From Dyadobacter sp. SG02 (GTDB lineage: Bacteria > Bacteroidota > Bacteroidia > Cytophagales > Spirosomataceae), in the NCBI RefSeq assembly GCF_900109045.1, contig NZ_FNYL01000001.1:663913-727912 (forward strand): 64,000 nucleotides of DNA. Reading direction: 5' to 3'. This document shows, one piece after another, positions 6,963-15,600 of the stretch. Numbering within the stretch: position 1 is the stretch's first letter; each line of letters opens with the position of its first letter. Below the pieces are notes generated by a model. It searched no databases. It worked only from the letters and a program-made list of their open reading frames with translations, and was not told the DNA's origin. Made by a program: the position numbers and the translations under genes.

Positions 6963-9338
6963 ATGCTTAAAAACTACCTGAAAATCGCCATCCGCAACCT
7001 CTGGAAAAACAAGCTATTCTCGCTGATCAATATCGGGGGGCTGGGGCTGGCTATGACATTTTGTTTCATTCAGCTGATCCAGGTGCAAAGCTCCTTCGAG
7101 AAGGATTCGTTTCATCCCTTCCCGGACCGCACATTCCGCATCCTGACCGACGCCACGGACAACAACGGCAAAGTGTATTCGCTGGCTTCGACGCCGTTTC
7201 CGTTGGGGCAAAAGCTGCTGGACGAACAAAGTGTAGTGGAAAAAGCGGTGCGCATTAACCGGGCATTTTCGGGCGACCTCAACAATGGCGTCAAAACCCT
7301 CAAAACCTATGGTTTGTACGCGGATTCGTCTTTTTTCGACGTCTTCGGCTTCAAATTGGAAAGAGGAACACCGGCCATCGCACCACGGACCTGTGTAGTC
7401 ACCCGCGACCTTGCCGAACGCTTTTTCGGCAATGCTAACCCGGTCGGCAAGACGTTGACGAATGCCGAAATGGGTACATTCACGATCACCGGCGTTTTCA
7501 AGCCCATTGCCCCGTTCGAATCGCATTTGGACGACGATATTGTGCTATCGTTCGCAACATTACCGTTGACAAAGCCCGATTTAAAAACCAATAACTGGCT
7601 GGATTACAACACCTACACTTTTGTACTGCTTACCAAAGGCACGCCGCGCGCCGCGCTCGACCGCGCATTGGCCGGAGTCGCGAACGACAATCGCAAAACA
7701 GTCGATTTCAAGGAGATCAAAGGCCACATATTCCGCAGCCAGGCGCTTACCGAAATTTCTCCCGACTACGAAAACCTGCTGAACAACCCCGGTATCGAAC
7801 CGATTTGGAAGATCGGTGTCGGCTTGCTTATTCCGCTGATCATCATCACGCTGGCAGGTTTCAACTACATTAACCTCACACTCACGCGGTCCCTCGGCCG
7901 CGCGCGTGAGGTAGGCGTGCGCAAGGTCGCAGGAGCGAAGCGCCGGCAACTGGTGATCCAGTTCCTGATCGAAACCATGCTCATTGCCCTGTTAGCTCTT
8001 TGTATCGGATATGTTGGATTGATATTAATGCAGGCTAATATCCACGTGCGCTGGCTTACCTGGGAAGTAAATGATACCCGGATATTATGGGCTGTTTTCC
8101 TGGGTTTCACACTTTTGACCGGATTACTCGCCGGGCTGCTTCCGGCAAGGATATTATCCGGCTATCAACCTGTTAATATCCTGAAAGGTGAAACCGTGGC
8201 AGCCGGACTGGGCAAGCTGGGATTCCGTAAAGCGCTCACGATCATTCAATTCGTAGTCGCGCTGGTTTTCATGACGGGTACCGGTATTATGAACAGCCAG
8301 TTCAAATACATGGCCACCGACAATGATAATTTCAATCGCAAAAACATCCTGAATATCCCCCTTACTGCCGATAGCGACTTCAAATTACTCGGTAATGAAA
8401 TGGGCAAACAAGCCGGTGTAAAGCGCATTGGAGTTGCCTCTGCTACTTTCAGCGAAACGGCGGGCAAGGTAAAACTTTCCAAAACGACCGAAAAGGCCGT
8501 CGAGGCCGCAAAAAAGGATGCTTACGTTTATTCGGCCGATGCGGGTTTCATCCAAAACATGAAACTCAAATTCGTGGCGGGCACAAATATGCCGGTCAGC
8601 CGGGATACTTCCATCCATTTCGTGGTGCTTAACCAGAATGCCGTTCGCACGCTGGGCTGGAAAGACCCGAAAGATATTGTAGGTCAAAGCATTATGCTGA
8701 ATCAGACGGAAGTGATCGTTTCCGGTGTGGTGAAGGATTTCTGCTTCATGCGTTATGAACTACCCGTGGCCCCGCTCGTACTGGCATTCGACCAGCAGGA
8801 AATCGGGATCATATCCCTTGAAATCGAGGAAGGTACCGATCCTGGCCAGATCGAAGCCAGCCTCGCAAACGTCTGGAAACGCTTCCATCCGCACGAATCG
8901 TTCGTTTCGTCGTGGTATGAGCAGCAGTTGTACGACCGGTATATCGGCGGCGGCGATCAACAATTGATGGACATGATGATCTTCGTCGTATTCGCCATTG
9001 CCACCACCGGACTGCTCGGCATGGTAACTTACGCTACTGCCCGACGCGTGAAGGAAGTAGGCGTGAGAAAAGTAATGGGCGCCAGCGTAACGCAGATCAT
9101 GCATTTGCTTTCTGCTTCATTTGTAAAAATGATCCTGATCGCCGCCGTCATCGCCCTTCCGATCGGATACCTGCTCGGGTCCCTGTTCCTGAACATTTTC
9201 ACCTACCACACAAAGCTCGGCCCAGGCGTATTTTTCACCTGCGTCGGCGTCCTGCTCACGATCGGGCTTCTGACGATCGGCATCCAGACTTACAAGGCGG
9301 CGATAACCAATCCGGCGGAGACTTTGCGGGATGATTGA
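6963..9338 (+). CDS. MacB/FtsX-type ABC transporter permease, 791 aa
   Basis: Second permease of the left series. It starts with MLKNYLKIAIRNLWKN and TM1 (INIGGLGLAMTFCFIQLIQV), but has EKDSFHPFPDRTFRI in place of the DELSYDRFH motif of its upstream neighbour. The first coupling signature is EVGVRKVAGAKRRQLVIQF (near residue 318). The second is EVGVRKVMGASVTQIMHLL near the C-terminus, and the protein ends in NPAETLRDD. The periplasmic domains are clearly diverged from those of 4457-6856, which argues for old paralogy rather than recent duplication. No ATPase is adjacent. The heptamer-repeat element at 6869-6949 lies upstream and a second repeat element (9341-9545) downstream, so joint transcription with its neighbours is uncertain. 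Confidence 0.9.
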   Translation: MLKNYLKIAIRNLWKNKLFSLINIGGLGLAMTFCFIQLIQVQSSFEKDSFHPFPDRTFRILTDATDNNGKVYSLASTPFPLGQKLLDEQSVVEKAVRINRAFSGDLNNGVKTLKTYGLYADSSFFDVFGFKLERGTPAIAPRTCVVTRDLAERFFGNANPVGKTLTNAEMGTFTITGVFKPIAPFESHLDDDIVLSFATLPLTKPDLKTNNWLDYNTYTFVLLTKGTPRAALDRALAGVANDNRKTVDFKEIKGHIFRSQALTEISPDYENLLNNPGIEPIWKIGVGLLIPLIIITLAGFNYINLTLTRSLGRAREVGVRKVAGAKRRQLVIQFLIETMLIALLALCIGYVGLILMQANIHVRWLTWEVNDTRILWAVFLGFTLLTGLLAGLLPARILSGYQPVNILKGETVAAGLGKLGFRKALTIIQFVVALVFMTGTGIMNSQFKYMATDNDNFNRKNILNIPLTADSDFKLLGNEMGKQAGVKRIGVASATFSETAGKVKLSKTTEKAVEAAKKDAYVYSADAGFIQNMKLKFVAGTNMPVSRDTSIHFVVLNQNAVRTLGWKDPKDIVGQSIMLNQTEVIVSGVVKDFCFMRYELPVAPLVLAFDQQEIGIISLEIEEGTDPGQIEASLANVWKRFHPHESFVSSWYEQQLYDRYIGGGDQQLMDMMIFVVFAIATTGLLGMVTYATARRVKEVGVRKVMGASVTQIMHLLSASFVKMILIAAVIALPIGYLLGSLFLNIFTYHTKLGPGVFFTCVGVLLTIGLLTIGIQTYKAAITNPAETLRDD

Positions 9339-9340
9339 AA

Positions 9341-9545
9341 GGGAGGAAAGGAGGAAGGGTGAAAGTGACAGGAGGACATTACGCGATCCCAGTGGGGTCT
9401 CCTCCTATTTGCGTTATTAGTTTTCCGTGACCTTTTACTGTCAAATCGCGTAGCGATGTAACATTGGTAGCAATACAAATGTGACGGCATTTTATCATTC
9501 TTCTCAATTCCCCCTTTCCTCACTTTCCTCCTTCCTCCCTTTCCC
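9341..9545. repeat. Inverted heptamer-repeat element with conserved core
   Basis: The left arm 9341-9375 is purine-rich and reads as heptamers GGGAGGA, AAGGAGG, AAGGGTG, AAAGTGA, CAGGAGG. The right arm, about 9510-9545, is its approximate reverse complement (minus strand: GGGGAAA, GGGAGGA, AGGAGGA, AAGTGAG). Between them, 9444-9474 holds a 31-bp core (GTAGCGATG ... GGTAGCAAT) that matches 36760-36790 at 27 of 31 positions. TGACGGCATTTT at 9482-9493 is identical to 36859-36870. Confidence 0.7.
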
Positions 9546-9603
9546 CACTGTTAAAAAACGTTAAACAAAACCCACCTGACGTTCAGCATATTAAATTTGA
9601 AAC

Positions 9604-12006
9604 ATGCTGAAAAACTACTTCAAAACGGCCTGGCGGAATCTTTTGAAACGCAGGTTTTATTCGCTGGTGACGATTCTCGGGCTAGCCGTCGGGATGACAT
9701 TCACGTTTCTGATGACAAGCTACGTCTGGGGCGAATGGCAGGTCAATCGCGACCTCGCCCATGCGCGTAACCAGTACATTATCCGCAGCAAATGGACCAA
9801 CCCGAATATGGGCCTGGACCTTACCACGCTCGGACCGCTTGGAAAGGCATTGAAAACAGATTATCCAAATCTCGTCGCCAACTACTATCGCTACGACGCC
9901 ATTACCGTGGCCGTCTCACGCGGCGACAAGCATTTCAGGGAGGATGTGCAGACGGGCGACTCTACCCTGCTCTCCATGTACGGCTTCCCGCTGCTGTACG
10001 GGCACGCAGCAACCGCATTGAATTCGCCCAACTCGATCGTCATTACCGAAAACAAGGCCATGAAATACTTCGGTCGGACGGACGTGGTAGGCCAATCCCT
10101 TACGCTACACAATTTCATGGGCGGCAAGCAGCAGTACCAGATTACCGCGGTAATAAAAAATCCGCCATTCAATTCAGTAACCCATTTACTGAGCACCGAA
10201 ACAGAAATCTTCTTCCCATTCAGCAGCCTGGAAGGTCGCACGGGCTCGGAAGACAATTGGAACTTTCCAATTATGGTTACCTACATCGAATTGAAAGATG
10301 GTGTTACACCTGCCGACCTGGCCAAACCGATGGCTCAGGAGCTCGCAACGCACGCGCCCGAAGCCATCAAGACGAATCTCCAAGCGTACCTGACGCCACT
10401 GAGCGAATATTACCGCGAAGCAAACAATGGCGTGGTCGACAAAATGATCCTGACGCTTTCGGGCATCACCTTGTTCATTTTGCTGATGGCGATCGTCAAC
10501 TTTGTGAATATTTCCATTGGCAGCTCGTCGTCCCGCTTGAAGGAAATTGGTGTTCGTAAAGTGCTAGGCAGTCTGAAAAGGCAGTTGATCGGGCAGTTTC
10601 TGGCAGAATCCATCTTGCTGTCGCTTTTCGCGATGCTTATTTCCTTGGGATTGTATGAGTTGTTCCGGCCGTTTTTCAGTGATATTTTAGGGAAAAAGAT
10701 CGGGTCATTGTGGGCGCTGATGCCCTATGCGCTTATCGTGCCGGTATTGATCGCGATGCTCGTCGGATTGCTGGCGGGGCTGTACCCGGCATTGGTACTC
10801 TCGCGGATTCCGTCGGTGGAGTCCATGAAGGGAAAGTTGAAGTCCGTGAAAGACAATATTCTTTTCAGGCGCTCGCTGATCGCAATGCAGTTTGTGATCG
10901 CATTGTTTGTGTTTGCAGGGGCTGGCATTGTAGCGCGGCAAGTGGATTATTTTTTCAATAAAAATCTTGGCTACAACAAAGAATCGGTGGTTACCCTCGG
11001 CGTCCCCCGCGACTGGACACCTGACGGACTGGCGAAAATGGCGCGCGTACGCGACGACCTTGCGCGACTCAAAGAGGTTAAAAACATTTCACTTTCCTAC
11101 GAAATCCCGAATGGAAATGGGGGCGGTAGTGGTTTTTACAAACCGGGCCAGGACTCCACCGAGGCCGTTCAAGCCACGCTGCTGCGTACAGATGTCGCAT
11201 ATGCCGGCACTTACAATATAAAACTCGTCGCGGGCGAATTTCTTCAAACTCCGAACACCGCATACCAGCCCGACCGCATCGTGATGAACGAAACCGCTAT
11301 CCGGTCGCTCGGATACGCAAGCGCCCAGGATGCATTAGGGCAACAGGTACGGGTACATTCTTATCCAAATCCCTTAACCATAGTCGGCATAGCGCAGGAC
11401 TTCCACTTCGAATCGATGCACCAGGCCATCAAACCGCTTGTGTTCGCCGATGTCCGGGGAACCAACTTCTACCGTTACCTGAGCATCCGCCTTAATCCGG
11501 GCAACATAGGCAACTCTATGGCTGCCATCCAGCAAAAATGGCGGGAACTCATGCCGGACGCCCCGTTTGAATATGTATTCATGGATGAAACCCTGCAAAA
11601 ACTGTATCAGTCGGAAATGCAGCTCAAAAAAGCCTCCCGCGTCGCGACCTTTCTTTCGGTCGTCATTGTACTCCTGGGCATTCTGGGCATGGTTTCGCTC
11701 AACGTGGCCCGCCGAACCCGCGAAGTAGGGGTCCGCAAAGTACTCGGCGCAACCGGTGCCCATGTTGTAATGCTTTTCCTGAAAGAGTTTCTGGCAATCC
11801 TGGCCGGGGCCATTCTCGTAGCATTTCCACTGGCAATCCTGCTGGGTAATCAATGGTTGAAAACCTATGCCTACCGTACGGAAATCGGCTGGGAAGTGTT
11901 TGCGGGAATTGCGGGAATTTTTGGAATAATGATCACTGCGCTCGTCTGCGTGCAGACGTATAAGACGGCGGCGATGGATCCGGTGAAGAGTTTAAAGAGT
12001 GACTGA
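9604..12006 (+). CDS. MacB/FtsX-type ABC transporter permease, 800 aa
   Basis: Third permease of the left series. The N-terminus is MLKNYFKTAWRNLLKRR with TM1 VTILGLAVGMTFTFLMTSYV. The usual acidic motif after TM1 is changed to WGEWQVNRDL. Coupling signatures are EIGVRKVLGSLKRQLIGQF (near 319) and EVGVRKVLGATGAHVVMLF (near 712). The C-terminus DPVKSLKSD keeps the conserved NPVKxL-type tail. It shares the two-periplasmic-domain layout but not close sequence with its neighbours, so substrate or partner may differ. It lies 265 bp after the previous permease, the gap being filled by the 9341-9545 repeat element, so it may have its own promoter; no TGTCCG-type dyad is visible upstream. Confidence 0.9.
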   Translation: MLKNYFKTAWRNLLKRRFYSLVTILGLAVGMTFTFLMTSYVWGEWQVNRDLAHARNQYIIRSKWTNPNMGLDLTTLGPLGKALKTDYPNLVANYYRYDAITVAVSRGDKHFREDVQTGDSTLLSMYGFPLLYGHAATALNSPNSIVITENKAMKYFGRTDVVGQSLTLHNFMGGKQQYQITAVIKNPPFNSVTHLLSTETEIFFPFSSLEGRTGSEDNWNFPIMVTYIELKDGVTPADLAKPMAQELATHAPEAIKTNLQAYLTPLSEYYREANNGVVDKMILTLSGITLFILLMAIVNFVNISIGSSSSRLKEIGVRKVLGSLKRQLIGQFLAESILLSLFAMLISLGLYELFRPFFSDILGKKIGSLWALMPYALIVPVLIAMLVGLLAGLYPALVLSRIPSVESMKGKLKSVKDNILFRRSLIAMQFVIALFVFAGAGIVARQVDYFFNKNLGYNKESVVTLGVPRDWTPDGLAKMARVRDDLARLKEVKNISLSYEIPNGNGGGSGFYKPGQDSTEAVQATLLRTDVAYAGTYNIKLVAGEFLQTPNTAYQPDRIVMNETAIRSLGYASAQDALGQQVRVHSYPNPLTIVGIAQDFHFESMHQAIKPLVFADVRGTNFYRYLSIRLNPGNIGNSMAAIQQKWRELMPDAPFEYVFMDETLQKLYQSEMQLKKASRVATFLSVVIVLLGILGMVSLNVARRTREVGVRKVLGATGAHVVMLFLKEFLAILAGAILVAFPLAILLGNQWLKTYAYRTEIGWEVFAGIAGIFGIMITALVCVQTYKTAAMDPVKSLKSD

Positions 12007-12025
12007 TTCGGCAATCATTTTCCTC

Positions 12026-12424
12026 TTAGAATAATTTCAGAAAACTGGCTAAGTCGATGACCTTCAACTTAGGAAACTCTAAACTATTGAAGACATTAAA
12101 TCCTCTATCATTGGTCACCAAGTAATCGCAATTACAACTGATCGCGAGGTCTGAAAATTTGTTGTCATCAGGATCGGCAACCAGATTCCATTTGAATGCA
12201 GCCTCTGCGTAGACCGTATTAGGCGCAATGATAAGTTGATTGAGTATCTTTTGCGCAGTGTTAGCTGAATATGTTTTTGTGAGGATTTCTTCGTATTCCA
12301 GCAGAATTTCATTGCTAATGTGCCATTGAAATTTTTCCGCGGCGAATTCCAGATAGAGCTGGTAATACTTACTAAATGGAGGTACCGAGGCCCTCAGGCA
12401 GTTTGTATCGACAACTATTTTCAT
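12026..12424 (-). CDS. PIN-domain putative toxin (COG1569-like)
   Basis: 132 residues with the acidic PIN nuclease set: D6 in VVDTN, glutamates in ILLEYEEIL (about 39-47), D in DPDDNKFSDLAI (about 86-97), and the TND of YLVTNDRGF (about 104-107). PIN toxins are Mg-dependent RNases. The gene is 3 bp downstream of the small gene at 12428-12661 on the same strand, the usual antitoxin-toxin order. It resembles the family named putative toxin-antitoxin system toxin component, PIN family, rather than VapC. All catalytic acids appear intact. Confidence 0.8.
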   Translation of the reverse strand: MKIVVDTNCLRASVPPFSKYYQLYLEFAAEKFQWHISNEILLEYEEILTKTYSANTAQKILNQLIIAPNTVYAEAAFKWNLVADPDDNKFSDLAISCNCDYLVTNDRGFNVFNSLEFPKLKVIDLASFLKLF

Positions 12425-12427
12425 CCA

Positions 12428-12661
12428 TCATTTGAAAAAATTGTCGTCGGTAAGCATTCTGTCAAAATCTTCCTGGGTATACTGCTTTTCTTTCTGAACT
12501 TTTTCCAGCTCCTTTTTCACTTCCGAGTCAAAGTAAGCCATCAACATTTTCCGTAATTCGTACGTCTGAGCATCACTCATACCACGGTCGAACAACCTCA
12601 GAAGACTAATCTGCAAGTCGTTCAACTTTCCTTGCTCGCTTGATTTTGCCGCAGCATCCAT
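12428..12661 (-). CDS. Small partner of the PIN protein, putative antitoxin
   Basis: 77 residues from the ATG at 12661; a TTG at 12667 would add two. It is a charged, largely helical protein with no recognised DNA-binding motif. The middle (LRKMLMAYFDSEVKKELEKVQKEK) could be amphipathic, and the tail YTQEDFDRMLTDDNFFK resembles tails that wrap a toxin. Its position 3 bp before the PIN gene is the main argument for an antitoxin role. Function is inferred from context only. Confidence 0.6.
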   Translation of the reverse strand: MDAAAKSSEQGKLNDLQISLLRLFDRGMSDAQTYELRKMLMAYFDSEVKKELEKVQKEKQYTQEDFDRMLTDDNFFK

Positions 12662-12726
12662 TGTCAATCGATTGAATTATAGATCTATAAATTTATAAAA
12701 TTTATAACAAAAACCGGCACCAGCAA

Positions 12727-13971
12727 CTAACTCAACTTCACCGAAAACAAATCCTTAGAACGCAAATACACCCAAGTGACTACAACCAGCGTGAGCACGC
12801 CTCCCATCATCACGGACGGGACGGTTCCGAAGGCCTTAGCCATCACGCCGGACTCGAAGGCGCCGAGTTCGTTGGAGGAACTGACGAATATGCCGTTCAC
12901 TGCCGCTACACGTCCACGCATTTCGTCGGGCGGGTAGATTTGGAGGATGGTCTGGCGGATGATGACGCTCACGCTGTCGAACACGCCGGTGGCAAAGAGC
13001 GCCCCACAGGACAGCAGGAAGCTGGTGGATGCGGCAAAAACCAGGGTGAATACCCCGAAACCTGCCACGGCTACCAGCATATTACGCCAAGCGTTGTGCG
13101 TGGGCGGGAAATAGGCCATCGCGAACATCGTCAGCATGGAACCAATGGAAGGCGCTGCGCGCAGCAAGCCAAGACCTTCCGGCCCGACTTTCAAAATATC
13201 TTCGGCAAAAATGGGCAGTAATGCGATCACGCCGCCAAAAAGCACCGAGAAGAGGTCTAACGTCATGGCGTACAGCACAATGCGCGTTTTGAACACAAAT
13301 TTGAAACCCTCTTTCAGGCTTTCCATCATCGGTGTAACGATCTTCGGAAACTCCGGGCGCGTCTTGATCATACCCAGTAAAACCCAGCAAACCAGAAAGT
13401 TGACGATTACGATCAGCAAGGTATGCGTCAGTCCGAGGTAGGCATACATAAAACCCGCGGCGGCCGGTCCGAGAATGGCGCCTGCCTGCGAAAAAGAGCT
13501 GCTCCAAGTGGAGGAGTTATGATAAATCGTGCGCGGTACGAGGAAAGGTTTCAACGAACTTGCCGCTGGTGAGTAAAAGCCTTTGGCAAAACCTATTAAC
13601 CCAAAAACACCATAGATAACGGCCAGATGCTGCCACTCCGCCAGCCTGTTGTAAACCCCTGGCTGAAAAGCGGTATAGAGGATGCCCGAACCCAGCAAGA
13701 TCACCACCAGACTGACGTGCATGATGCTGGTCTTGTTCTTCTGATCGGCCACATACCCCCCAAACAACGATGTAATAATAAACGGAATCGCCTCAGCCAA
13801 CCCCACAAGGCCCAATGCGAGCGGATCGTGCGTGGTTTTGTACAATTCATAGCCCACAATCACTTCCTGAATGCGGATCGTGGCGGAGAAAAGAAAGGAA
13901 TTGGATACAAAAAACCGGAAATCAGAATAGCGGAGTGCTGCGTACGGATCGTTGGATGCTACTGTTTTCAA
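12727..13971 (-). CDS. MFS transporter, EntS/MFS_3-like exporter
   Basis: 414 residues with about 12 predicted TM segments. It has the loop motif GGYVADQKNKTS between TM2 and TM3 (the MFS motif A position, residues about 70-81), and the family stretch LFGGVIALLPIFAEDILKVGPEGLGLLRAAPSIGS in two halves (LFGGVIALLPIFAED; GPEGLGLLRAAPSIG). Relatives export siderophores such as enterobactin, or drugs. The translated start is TTG at 13971 and no good ATG lies nearby. It is a single gene, and a short dyad sits just upstream (13982-14005). The substrate cannot be read from the sequence. Confidence 0.88.
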   Translation of the reverse strand: MKTVASNDPYAALRYSDFRFFVSNSFLFSATIRIQEVIVGYELYKTTHDPLALGLVGLAEAIPFIITSLFGGYVADQKNKTSIMHVSLVVILLGSGILYTAFQPGVYNRLAEWQHLAVIYGVFGLIGFAKGFYSPAASSLKPFLVPRTIYHNSSTWSSSFSQAGAILGPAAAGFMYAYLGLTHTLLIVIVNFLVCWVLLGMIKTRPEFPKIVTPMMESLKEGFKFVFKTRIVLYAMTLDLFSVLFGGVIALLPIFAEDILKVGPEGLGLLRAAPSIGSMLTMFAMAYFPPTHNAWRNMLVAVAGFGVFTLVFAASTSFLLSCGALFATGVFDSVSVIIRQTILQIYPPDEMRGRVAAVNGIFVSSSNELGAFESGVMAKAFGTVPSVMMGGVLTLVVVTWVYLRSKDLFSVKLS

Positions 13972-13981
13972 GTACGTGTTT

Positions 13982-14005
13982 TAGTGTTGTAAAAAAGTAA
14001 CACTA
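13982..14005 (-). promoter_or_regulatory. Dyad TAGTGTT-N10-AACACTA just upstream of the MFS gene
   Basis: Two perfect 7-bp inverted arms (13982-13988 and 13999-14005) are separated by 10 bp and lie 11-34 bp before the MFS start codon. The position suits a repressor operator or a 5' leader hairpin. No regulator is identified. Confidence 0.35.
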
Positions 14006-14091
14006 CCAGCCGGGAAGAATGTTCTGCTTTAACTGAAAATTAATGCCTTTTTCTGTCCGAATGCTATAAAAGGCTCTTAAAATCCCAAAAC

Positions 14092-14124
14092 CAATGTTTT
14101 ACATTTCGTTTACAATGTTTTACA
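14092..14124 (+). promoter_or_regulatory. 12-bp direct repeat with 21-bp period
   Basis: CAATGTTTTACA occurs exactly at 14092-14103 and 14113-14124, a repeat distance of 21 bp or two helical turns. Same-face direct repeats are the usual binding pattern of OmpR-type winged helices. They lie upstream of the 14203 gene, and the next gene encodes an OmpR-type winged helix, so autoregulation by that protein is a testable inference. Confidence 0.4.
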
Positions 14125-14202
14125 GGCATTTGTTCGCATGGCTTTCAGGCATAGGTACTTTTGGATAAAGCAGTCAATATTCACTTCAAAACACATTCGC
14201 AC

Positions 14203-14664
14203 ATGGACTTCAAAACAATCAAAATCATCGCCGCAATGATCTTGCTATGCTCATTGCAGGCATCGGTTGCATTCCCGGAACCGGCAGGGCCGACGGATAA
14301 CAATCCACTAATGCTGAATGGCAAGGCGGTCACGACCGAACAGTTTGCCTATGTTACCCGCGGAAAGTTAACCCTCACAGCAGCCGACCCGGTCTCGGAA
14401 AAACAAACCCTTGTTCCGTTTCTGATTTACCTCAAACGGGGCGGGAAGATCGTGGACTCCGAGGCATATGCGCATAACCATGCCGTCATGTATTACGAGG
14501 TAGCAGACATATTGAAATTCGCACAAGCCGGCGATCAACTGGTAATCGACCCTGTGGGTTCCGATAATAAGGCCGCCCGAAAAATGTTTACTATTAAAAA
14601 CAGCCAAATCGTTCCGCAATTCAACTGGTTTTATGTTTTGAAACCGAAAAAGGACAATTGCTGA
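14203..14664 (+). CDS. Exported hypothetical protein
   Basis: 153 residues from the ATG at 14203 (a TTG at 14161 would add 14 residues before the hydrophobic segment). It begins with a signal peptide (MDFKTIKIIAAMILLCSLQASVAFPEP). The mature part is about 125 residues and looks beta-rich; I recognise no family. LTLTAADPV and LVIDPVGSDNKAARKMF suggest a small periplasmic domain. It ends 34 bp before the membrane regulator gene on the same strand and may be co-transcribed with it and the permease at 15601, so it could supply a signal to the regulator's periplasmic domain (inference). Confidence 0.65.
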   Translation: MDFKTIKIIAAMILLCSLQASVAFPEPAGPTDNNPLMLNGKAVTTEQFAYVTRGKLTLTAADPVSEKQTLVPFLIYLKRGGKIVDSEAYAHNHAVMYYEVADILKFAQAGDQLVIDPVGSDNKAARKMFTIKNSQIVPQFNWFYVLKPKKDNC

Positions 14665-14698
14665 AATTCGTTAAATTTGATTGTTCGTTCCAGGCCTT

Positions 14699-15592
14699 AT
14701 GATGCGGTATTTAAAAGCGATTTTCGGAGAATTTGTGCTGCTGGCTACCTTATGCACCGGCCTTTCGGGCATATTGATGGCCAATAACGATGCCGTGCGC
14801 TTCTCCGAAAATGTGAATCTCTCACTGCGCCGCACGGTCGATTTGCTGCTTCGGGCCAATGGTGATTCCCTGTCGCAGATCCCTCCCGTGAAGCAGACGG
14901 ACGCGAATACCTTTTCGGTGCAAATGGATCGGATGTTCGATTATGACAAACTGCCGGAAATATTGCAGCGATCGTTCGATTCCTACCACATTGACCGCCC
15001 GTATAGCGTCGCTGTGCTGGATTGCAAGACCGGTGAAGTAACGCTCGGCTACCAGTTTTTCGATCTTACACAGCCTGGTGGAGTGCCGTGCGCGGGCCGC
15101 TCGCGTGAAGAAGGTTGTTATACGCTGCAAATCCGCTTCACGCCGGAAGTACCCAAGCCTCAAACCGCCGGTAACACCTGGTTGCTTATTTCGGTCGGAG
15201 GCGCGTTGGCCGGTCTGGGTTACATCGCCTGGACGAGGTCGCGGCACAAAAAAAGTCCGGAAACGCCCTCGCAAGAGGCCGCCATTCCGCTTTCACGGAT
15301 TGCATTCGGCCATTCGTGGCTGGATACGGCTAACCAGACGCTCCACAACAGCGAAACCACCCAGACGCTGACGTTCCGCGAGGCGAAGTTGCTGGGCTTA
15401 TTCGTCCGGAATATCAACCAGGTGCTGGAACGGGACGCGATCCTTAAATCGGTTTGGGAAGATGAAGGTGTCATTGTCGGCCGGAGTGTGGACGTGTTCG
15501 TCTCGCGCCTCCGCAAAATGCTGGCGGCCGACCCGCAAGTCAAAATTACCGCCATTCACGGCGTAGGCTACAAAATGGAAGTCCATTCCTGA
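14699..15592 (+). CDS. Membrane-embedded winged-helix regulator (one-component)
   Basis: 297 residues from the ATG at 14699 (a second ATG at 14702). TM1 is at about 6-28. A periplasmic domain follows (about 29-158) with three cysteines near 109, 131 and 140. TM2 is at about 161-179. A cytoplasmic OmpR/Trans_reg_C winged helix covers about 205-296, with TFREAKLLGLFVRN, RDAILKSVWE, VFVSRLRKML and the wing HGVGYKME. There is no phosphoacceptor domain. The periplasmic part resembles, from memory, sensor domains of Bacteroidota histidine kinases, so the protein looks like a sensor joined directly to a DNA-binding domain. The topology is the reverse of ToxR/CadC, where the winged helix is N-terminal. 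Its gene is 8 bp before a permease gene, which it probably controls. Confidence 0.85.
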   Translation: MMRYLKAIFGEFVLLATLCTGLSGILMANNDAVRFSENVNLSLRRTVDLLLRANGDSLSQIPPVKQTDANTFSVQMDRMFDYDKLPEILQRSFDSYHIDRPYSVAVLDCKTGEVTLGYQFFDLTQPGGVPCAGRSREEGCYTLQIRFTPEVPKPQTAGNTWLLISVGGALAGLGYIAWTRSRHKKSPETPSQEAAIPLSRIAFGHSWLDTANQTLHNSETTQTLTFREAKLLGLFVRNINQVLERDAILKSVWEDEGVIVGRSVDVFVSRLRKMLAADPQVKITAIHGVGYKMEVHS

Positions 15593-15600
15593 TAAAATCC

